A DNA stretch of 28,823 bases, from assembly GCF_934277605.1 (NCBI RefSeq), contig NZ_CAKQVD010000022.1, forward strand, positions 1-28,823, given 5' to 3'. The notes below the pieces were generated by a model. It was not told the origin of the DNA, did not search any database, and saw only the letters and a list, made by a program, of their open reading frames with translations. Within the stretch, counting starts at the first letter, position 1. Every line of letters begins with the position of its first letter. Shown here piece after piece: positions 23,914 to 28,823 of this stretch. The position numbers and the translations under genes are program-made. Source of the stretch: an uncultured Anaerotignum sp. (GTDB lineage: Bacteria; Bacillota; Clostridia; Lachnospirales; Anaerotignaceae).

Positions 23914-24269
23914 GGGGATGCAATGGTTTCGACGGGAGTCTTGAAAGTAGGAATAGCCATCCGCGGACCAGTGAACCGCGTCATCAAGCTGGAACCTTTT
24001 TTAAAAAGAAACGACAAAAATAATTTTGCACTGGCTGCCTAATTAACGGCGCCTGTCGGCCTTCGGTTTCTCACCGCTGAAGAACCCGGCATCGACTTGG
24101 TGGGGCACTTTTCTGCTTAAGCTTTGCGGCAGGAAAAGATTCATGAAGCTACTGAGGGGCAAAGCCTGTCAATCGGCGTTGCAACGAGGGAATGACAAAA
24201 GACTGACTGTGATGGGAGAGGTTCTTATGGATGGGTTTTCGGACAGGGGTTCAATTCCCCTCATCTCCA
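23914..24269 (+). ncRNA. ssrA: Transfer-messenger RNA (tmRNA)
   Basis: The gene is about 356 nt in one piece. The 5' end GGGGATGCAATGGTTTCGAC is typical, and GGGGATG pairs with CATCTCC (24262-24268) to form the tRNA-like acceptor stem, with GGTTCAATTCC as T-loop. CCA is not encoded, so it must be added. The tag frame reads NDKNNFALAA and ends in TAA at 24040-24042. The codon in the resume position is AGA (24007-24009) rather than the common GCA, so the tag may begin with Arg. Together with SmpB it rescues stalled ribosomes and tags proteins for proteolysis. Confidence 0.96.
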
Positions 24270-24272
24270 TGC

Positions 24273-24317
24273 AAAAGCCTTGAAAACATTGGGTTTTCAA
24301 GGCTTTTATTTTTTTTA
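24273..24317. terminator. Terminator of ssrA, probably bidirectional
   Basis: A perfect 15-bp stem (24273-24287 with 24293-24307) with a 5-nt loop is followed by a long T-run to 24317. Its A-rich left flank could also serve the convergent MerR gene. Confidence 0.92.
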
Positions 24318-24324
24318 TGAGGCT

Positions 24325-25098
24325 TTAAATATTTTTTATCGGCAAAAAGACCTGTGTAATGAATTTTTCGGGATTTTTATGCTGTGGCGGCCCTTCCAGA
24401 TATGTATGGCGTGCTGTGCCTTCGGGTATGAAATTGTTTTCTTTTGCATAGATCAAAAGCTTTTGCAGGGCATTTGGCAGGGTTTCATAGGAGCCATGAT
24501 GATAGATACAGATTCCTTTTTGCAGAGGGACATTTTCAACAAAGTCTCCGACGCTGCCCTGCGGAACGGCTACACAAAAGGACAAATCGGAGGTTGCATG
24601 CAAGGAATATTCTATAAAATACATACGGCGGGAAATATCTGTGCCGTATGTACGCATGGCTTCGAGGGCGGTTTTTCGCAAAAGCATTGTACGCTGTGCG
24701 GTGGTTTCGCTGTGATAGGTTCTTCGATAGATACACTGCTTTTCAAGGTGCGTGATTTTTATTTGATTGGATGTTGTTTTTGAACGCTCATAAAGCTTTT
24801 CGATATGAAGGTTTATTTCGTCACGCAGCTTTTCCAAGCGGCGAATCAGCGGCATAATATCGGAGGAGCCATTGAAATAGGCGTTGATTTCATCCAGAGA
24901 AAGGCCGAGGTTTTGAAAGCTGCGAATTGCACGAAGCTGGGTAAAGGTATCTATTGTGTAATAGCGATTTCCGGTGGACTCTTCTCTGATATCTGCCTTT
25001 ATCAGCCCCCGTTCTTCATAATTGAGAATGATTCGGCGTGTCACGCCAAGGGCTTTTGCGATTTCTCCTATCGAAAACAGGTTTTTATTTTCTTTCAT
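24325..25098 (-). CDS. MerR-family regulator with GyrI-like ligand domain
   Basis: The product has 257 residues. The N-terminal winged helix-turn-helix of MerR type is clear (FSIGEIAKALGVTRRIILNYEERGLI, then GNRYYTIDTFTQLRAIRSFQNLGLSLDEI, about 8-77). A coiled coil follows (about 80-110). A C-terminal BmrR/GyrI-like effector-binding domain (about 115-257) includes KGICIYHHGSYETLPNAL. Such proteins activate promoters with over-long spacers when they bind a ligand. The start has AGGAGG 7 nt upstream. It is divergent from the surface protein gene, whose promoter carries the expected dyad. The ligand is unknown. Confidence 0.88.
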   Translation of the reverse strand: MKENKNLFSIGEIAKALGVTRRIILNYEERGLIKADIREESTGNRYYTIDTFTQLRAIRSFQNLGLSLDEINAYFNGSSDIMPLIRRLEKLRDEINLHIEKLYERSKTTSNQIKITHLEKQCIYRRTYHSETTAQRTMLLRKTALEAMRTYGTDISRRMYFIEYSLHATSDLSFCVAVPQGSVGDFVENVPLQKGICIYHHGSYETLPNALQKLLIYAKENNFIPEGTARHTYLEGPPQHKNPEKFITQVFLPIKNI

Positions 25099-25129
25099 AA
25101 AAAATCCTCCTAAAATTTCAAAAAAACTC

Positions 25130-25160
25130 TTGCATCGTACATCAGTGTACGATGTATACT
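25130..25160 (+). promoter_or_regulatory. MerR-type promoter and operator of the surface protein gene
   Basis: TTGCAT (25130-25135) and TATACT (25155-25160) are separated by 19 bp, the over-long spacer typical of MerR-activated promoters. The spacer region holds the dyad CATCGTAC-N6-GTACGATG (25133-25140 with 25147-25154). Spacing, dyad position and divergent orientation agree with control by the adjacent regulator. Confidence 0.8.
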
Positions 25161-25189
25161 CTAAGTGTAGACAGCATTTGGAAAAAAAG

Positions 25190-25225
25190 CAAGAAAAAAA
25201 TCAAGAAAAAAATCAAGAAAAGCAT
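25190..25225 (+). repeat. Tandem 12-bp repeats in the 5' leader
   Basis: Two exact copies of CAAGAAAAAAAT (25190-25201 and 25202-25213) are followed by a third diverged copy (25214-25225). They lie directly before the ribosome-binding site of the surface protein gene. They could slip in copy number and change leader length. Confidence 0.7.
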
Positions 25226-25240
25226 GAGGAGGAAAGAAAG

Positions 25241-27973
25241 ATGAAGAGACAAATTTTAAGCATCCTGCTGACTTTTTGCATGGTGCTGGCATTGCTGCCG
25301 ACGGTGGCATTGGCGGAGGAGGCAGGTGCGGGAGGAAGCGAAAGTGGAACCCAAACTTCATTGACTAAGGACACACTTGCGAATTGTTTGGAAGACGGAT
25401 ATTTAAAGGCGGGCAGCTATCGGCTGGAAGGAAATCTGGAAATCGAGAACACGTTGTACGTCAAGGACAAGGTTACGCTTGACCTGAACGGGAATACACT
25501 GACAAAGACCACGGAAAACAACCGTGTGATTTATATTTCGGATGCAGGCGAATTGACACTGAAGGACAGCAGTAGCGAAGGAACCGGCAAAATCACCGCT
25601 AGTCAGAAGATTGCTGATTGTGTTTATGTGAAGGGCACATTTAACATGGAAGGCGGCACCATTGAGGGCTTCACAGCTTCTAATGGCAGCGGTGTTTATC
25701 TATATTCGGGTGGTATGTTTACCATGACAGATGGCACCATTGAGGGCTGCACAGACAAGAGTGACAATAGCGGTGGCGGTGGTGTGTGTGTAGAAAGGAA
25801 TTCTACATTTACCATGAAAGGCGGCACCATTCAGAACTGCACAGCTTATGACGGCGGCGGTGTTTATGTATTTTCGGGTGGTACATTTAACATGGAAGAC
25901 GGCGGCATCATTGCGGACTGCACAGCCGAGAATGGCGGCGGTGTTTATGTATCTTCGGGTGGTATATTTAACATGAAGAAAGGCGGCAAGATTCAGAACT
26001 GCACAGCCACGGAGCCAACAAATGTTAGGACTGCTTTCGGCGGTGGTGTGTATGTGAAAGGTACATTTAACATGACAGACGGCACCATTCAGAACTGCAC
26101 AGCCACGGCAACAGGAGGAAACAATACTTATGGCGGTGGTGTGTATGTAAATGAAGACGGTACATTTATCATGGCAGGCGGCATTATAAAGGGCTGCACA
26201 GCCACGGCAACAAATGCCAGATCTGTTAATGGTGGCGGTATCAATAACAAGGGGACGACAACACTGTCCGGTAGTGCAAAGATTCAAGACTGCAAAGTGG
26301 AAAATGACCCAAGCACGGGAACATTTGGTGGCGGTATCTACAGTGTTAGTAGTAGTAGTATCACTATTCAAAATGGCGTGATGGTTTCCGGCTGTTCGGG
26401 TTCTTGGAACGGTAAAAGCGATGCGATGTATCTTGGAACTGGTTCGAGCATCAGCGGCGGGACATTTGACGGCAGTGTGACGAATGGCGGCACCATCGGT
26501 GGTGGGACATTTAGCGGCGAAGTGACGAATAATAGCAATGGCACTATTAGCAACGGCGAATTTACTGCTAAAGGCACCGTGACGAATAACGGTAACATAA
26601 CCAATGGGACATTTAACGGCACAGTGACAAATAAGAAGAACATCAAGGGCGGCGAATTTACTGCTACAAGCCAAGTGACGAATAGCGGTGAAAATAGCAA
26701 GATTGAGAATGGCGCTGGAGCAAGTGGGAGTATCATTCCTACATTTAGCGGCGAAGTGACGAATCAAACAAAGGCTACTATCAAAGGCGGCGAATTTACT
26801 GGAAGCAGCAAGGTGACGAATAACGGCATTATTGATAAGGGGACATTTAAAGGCACAGTGACGAATGAAAGTATAGGTGTTATTAATGATGGCAAATTTA
26901 CAACGATAACGAATAAGGGTGGTATCATTGCTGAGGAAGTAAAGAAAGCAATGGGTAATAAGATTACCGAAGAAGGTGGTGGCGTAACCCCCGCACCTAC
27001 AGAGTTTACCGTAACATTTGACAAAAAGGACGGCAGTCCTGTGGATTCACAGAAAATCGAGAGTGGAAAGACAGCTACTGAACCAAACCCTGCCCCCACA
27101 AGAAATGGGTATACTTTCGGCGGATGGTATAAAGGTGAAACTAAGTATAACTTCGACACTCCTGTGACAGAGAATATCACACTTTATGCGAAGTGGACAG
27201 CAAACAGTGGTTCTTCCGGCGGCAGTGGTTCTTCCGGTGGTAGCAGCTCTTCCGGCGGCAGTTCTTCCAGCAGCCACAGTTCTTCCAGCAGCCACAGTTC
27301 CAAGAACAGCTATTCCGTTTCTGCCACAACAGGCAAAACACAAAACGGCTCTGCAAGCGTTAGCTCCAAAAACGCAACCGCGGGCGAACGTGTAACCATT
27401 ACCGTTCATCCCGAAAAGGGCTATACACTCGATAAGCTGTCTGTTCTGGATAAAAACGGGAAGGAAATTAAGCTGAAGGACAACGGCGATGGCACATTTA
27501 CATTCACTATGCCTGCATCCAAGGTTGATATTCAGCCTGTGTTCAAGGAGGCTGTTTCCGAGCCTGCACCTCCCACAGTGGAAAACAACCAGAGCGCAAA
27601 GCCCAAAAAGACAGTTGTGCAAATGCAGGTTGGCAGTAAGCAGTTGATTTCCAATGGCGAGGTTTCTACAAAGAATGCGGCGCCCATTATCAGAAACGAT
27701 AGAACTCTGGTTCCCATTCGTTTCATCACTGAGGCACTCGGCGGCGATGTGAAATGGAACGAGCAGACAAAAGAGGTTATCCTTGTGATTGACGGCAAGG
27801 AAATCAAAATGGAAATCGGCAAAAGCTTGGAAAAATATAATGTTGCACCGATTCTGGTAAATGACCGTACTTATGTGCCTGTGCGCTTTGTGGCGGATGA
27901 GCTGCAGGCAACAGTCTCTTGGCTGGATGCAACAAAAACAGTCACTATCGTAAAAGATGCGGTTGAAAAATAA
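25241..27973 (+). CDS. Secreted beta-helix surface protein with InlB-like repeat and copper-amine-oxidase-N-like C-terminus
   Basis: The product has 910 residues. ATG 25241 is set by GAGGAGG 8 nt upstream and by the signal peptide that starts there (MKRQILSILLTFCMVLALLP, cleavage after VALA). Residues about 125-400 hold repeats such as GTFNMTDGTIQNCTA with GGGVYV, typical of a parallel beta-helix. Residues about 405-583 hold a second repeat type (GGTFSGEVTNNSNG-like). An InlB/Listeria-Bacteroides-type repeat spans about 587-653 (GYTFGGWYKGETKYNFDTPV, ITLYAKW). A Ser/Gly linker (about 656-690), another beta domain (about 691-772) and a copper-amine-oxidase-N-like domain (about 790-907, RTLVPIRFITEALGGDVKW) follow. 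No LPXTG motif is present, so wall attachment may use the C-terminal domain. An adhesin or glycan-binding role is likely but unproven. Confidence 0.85.
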   Translation: MKRQILSILLTFCMVLALLPTVALAEEAGAGGSESGTQTSLTKDTLANCLEDGYLKAGSYRLEGNLEIENTLYVKDKVTLDLNGNTLTKTTENNRVIYISDAGELTLKDSSSEGTGKITASQKIADCVYVKGTFNMEGGTIEGFTASNGSGVYLYSGGMFTMTDGTIEGCTDKSDNSGGGGVCVERNSTFTMKGGTIQNCTAYDGGGVYVFSGGTFNMEDGGIIADCTAENGGGVYVSSGGIFNMKKGGKIQNCTATEPTNVRTAFGGGVYVKGTFNMTDGTIQNCTATATGGNNTYGGGVYVNEDGTFIMAGGIIKGCTATATNARSVNGGGINNKGTTTLSGSAKIQDCKVENDPSTGTFGGGIYSVSSSSITIQNGVMVSGCSGSWNGKSDAMYLGTGSSISGGTFDGSVTNGGTIGGGTFSGEVTNNSNGTISNGEFTAKGTVTNNGNITNGTFNGTVTNKKNIKGGEFTATSQVTNSGENSKIENGAGASGSIIPTFSGEVTNQTKATIKGGEFTGSSKVTNNGIIDKGTFKGTVTNESIGVINDGKFTTITNKGGIIAEEVKKAMGNKITEEGGGVTPAPTEFTVTFDKKDGSPVDSQKIESGKTATEPNPAPTRNGYTFGGWYKGETKYNFDTPVTENITLYAKWTANSGSSGGSGSSGGSSSSGGSSSSSHSSSSSHSSKNSYSVSATTGKTQNGSASVSSKNATAGERVTITVHPEKGYTLDKLSVLDKNGKEIKLKDNGDGTFTFTMPASKVDIQPVFKEAVSEPAPPTVENNQSAKPKKTVVQMQVGSKQLISNGEVSTKNAAPIIRNDRTLVPIRFITEALGGDVKWNEQTKEVILVIDGKEIKMEIGKSLEKYNVAPILVNDRTYVPVRFVADELQATVSWLDATKTVTIVKDAVEK

Positions 27974-28031
27974 ATAAAAAGGGACGAGCGACCGAAAGGG
28001 CAACAAGGTCATTCGGCGAAAACGATGAAGG

Positions 28032-28073
28032 CCCCCTTCTGTGTGGATATAATCACGAACACATGGAAGGGGG
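28032..28073 (+). terminator. Hairpin after the surface protein gene, possible terminator
   Basis: A 13-bp stem (28032-28044 with 28061-28073), including five G-C pairs at its base and two G-U pairs, has a 16-nt loop. Only TTATCCT follows, so it is a poor intrinsic terminator, but it is the only strong structure in the 263-bp gap. Nothing else was recognised in 27974-28110. Confidence 0.5.
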
Positions 28074-28113
28074 TTATCCTATAGGGCTTAACATACAACG
28101 ATGCGGTTATGAC

Positions 28114-28142
28114 TTGTATTTATAAAAGAAATACGATATAAT
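28114..28142 (+). promoter_or_regulatory. Promoter of the PAS/GAF gene
   Basis: TTGTAT (28114-28119) and TATAAT (28137-28142) are 17 bp apart. Transcription should begin near 28149, giving a leader of about 88 nt that contains the hairpin below. Confidence 0.75.
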
Positions 28143-28175
28143 TATACTAATTATGAAAGAAGGAAAGAAGTTTAC

Positions 28176-28209
28176 CATCGAGATACACTGATGTCTCGGT
28201 GCTGTTTTT
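28176..28209 (+). terminator. Terminator-like hairpin in the leader of the PAS/GAF gene
   Basis: A 10-bp stem with two G-U pairs (28176-28185 with 28192-28201) and loop CACTGA is followed by CTG and five T. It lies between promoter and start codon, so it may act as an attenuator, or it may end a small RNA of about 60 nt. Confidence 0.5.
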
Positions 28210-28236
28210 ATGTATGTAGATATTAAGGAGATAAAC

Positions 28237-28823
28237 ATGGTTACATTAAAGAATGTCTGGCCTTTTTTCCAGAATTTGGATGAATTTGTATACGCTTCGG
28301 ACATGGAAACAAACGAATTGGTATATTTGAACCGCAAGGCACTGGATGCCTACGGGCTGAAATCCTTAGATGAGATTAGGGGGCGAAAGTGCTATGAGGT
28401 GCTGCAGGGTGCTTCCATCCCTTGTGGGATGTGTACCAACCATCAGCTTTCTGTGGGGGAATTTGTGGAGTGGCGTTATTACAATCCTGTGATTGACCGA
28501 TACCTGCTGCTGAAGGACACGATGGTGGAGGACGCGGATACCGGGAAAAAATACCGTATCGAGATTGCCGTTGATGTGACTGATGAAGCCGCAAAAGAAC
28601 AGGAACAGGATGTGGTGGTTAAATTGTATCAGGAGATGGAAATGCTTGCCAACAAGGGCATGAAGGAGGCAATCAATACGGATTCGCCGGACGAGAGCAT
28701 CAATATCATTTTGGAGCATCTGGGAAAGGCTGTCAGCGGCGAGCGAACCTACATCTTTGAGAAAAACGAAAACGGCGGTGATGACAACACCTACGAATGG
28801 TGTGCGCCGGGGATTCGGCCTGA
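28237..28823 (+). CDS. PAS/GAF signalling protein, N-terminal part (cut by window edge)
   Basis: At least 195 residues are open to the right edge. The ATG follows AAGGAG by 6 nt. Residues about 10-120 form a PAS-like domain (FVYASDMETNELVYLNRKALDAYG, then GRKCYEVLQGASIPCGMCTN). It is followed by a helical linker and the start of a GAF-like domain (about 155 onward, GKAVSGERTYIFEKNENG). This N-terminal layout, including the paired-cysteine PCGMC motif, is common in clostridial diguanylate cyclases and related c-di-GMP proteins. The output domain lies outside the window, so the function is inferred only to the level of a sensor protein. Confidence 0.75.
   Translation, partial: MVTLKNVWPFFQNLDEFVYASDMETNELVYLNRKALDAYGLKSLDEIRGRKCYEVLQGASIPCGMCTNHQLSVGEFVEWRYYNPVIDRYLLLKDTMVEDADTGKKYRIEIAVDVTDEAAKEQEQDVVVKLYQEMEMLANKGMKEAINTDSPDESINIILEHLGKAVSGERTYIFEKNENGGDDNTYEWCAPGIRP

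Noticed and set aside
25022..25240. 73-codon upstream extension of the surface protein
   Set aside because: It would start within the MerR gene and cross the promoter, and it would bury the signal peptide.
25700..26767. 355-codon minus-strand frame opposite the surface protein repeats
   Set aside because: It mirrors the repeats of the real gene on the plus strand and has no ribosome-binding site.
27974..28080. A c-di-GMP riboswitch before the PAS/GAF gene
   Set aside because: The promoter lies downstream of this stretch and the conserved riboswitch core is not visible.
1..28823. CRISPR arrays, tRNA or rRNA genes
   Set aside because: No regular direct repeats with spacers and no tRNA or rRNA signatures were seen apart from the tmRNA.

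Overview
The window looks like a chromosome segment from an anaerobic Gram-positive bacterium of the class Clostridia, probably Lachnospirales or Anaerotignum-like; that placement is an inference. The basis is a clostridial pyruvate:ferredoxin oxidoreductase, strong AGGAGG ribosome-binding sites, the secG-rnr-smpB-ssrA gene order, and a secreted protein ending in a copper-amine-oxidase-N-like domain.

Layout. 1-676: AT-rich non-coding DNA with a long palindrome at the left edge, then the nifJ promoter and structured leader. 677-4207: nifJ, closed by an intrinsic terminator. 4537-5655: a single-gene unit for a membrane protein with an N-terminal JAMM/MPN-like domain whose metal site is degenerate, one membrane segment and a C-terminal LysM. 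5733-19273: a compact, one-direction operon of 20 genes of the PBSX (xkd/xtm) family of contractile phage-like particles. It holds a sigma-like activator, both terminase subunits, portal, scaffold, capsid, connectors, sheath, tube, tail chaperones, hub and baseplate. 19399-24269: housekeeping genes secG, rnr, an opposing RDD-family membrane protein, smpB and the tmRNA gene. 24325-27973: a MerR-type regulator divergent from a large secreted beta-helix protein, with a MerR-style promoter between them. 28237 to the right edge: the start of a PAS/GAF signalling protein.

The most interesting part is the phage-like operon. It has no integrase, immunity repressor, replication genes, lysis genes or tail fibres, and it ends directly against secG. 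Its single promoter overlaps one perfect GAAC-N4-GTTC LexA-type box, and a degenerate second box lies two helical turns downstream, so it appears to be wired directly to the SOS response. The tape-measure gene is missing from its usual place between xkdN and xkdP. Instead, a second xkdN-like gene carries a textbook -1 frameshift signal (A AAA AAC, 5-nt spacer, 8-bp stem). It is translationally coupled to a charged protein of only about 211-215 residues, the best tape-measure candidate. If so, the particle would have an unusually short contractile tail. The locus reads as a domesticated, DNA-packaging, gene-transfer-agent-like or tailocin-like device rather than a normal prophage.

All functional calls rest on reading motifs and gene order by eye. 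No database search or structure prediction was run.
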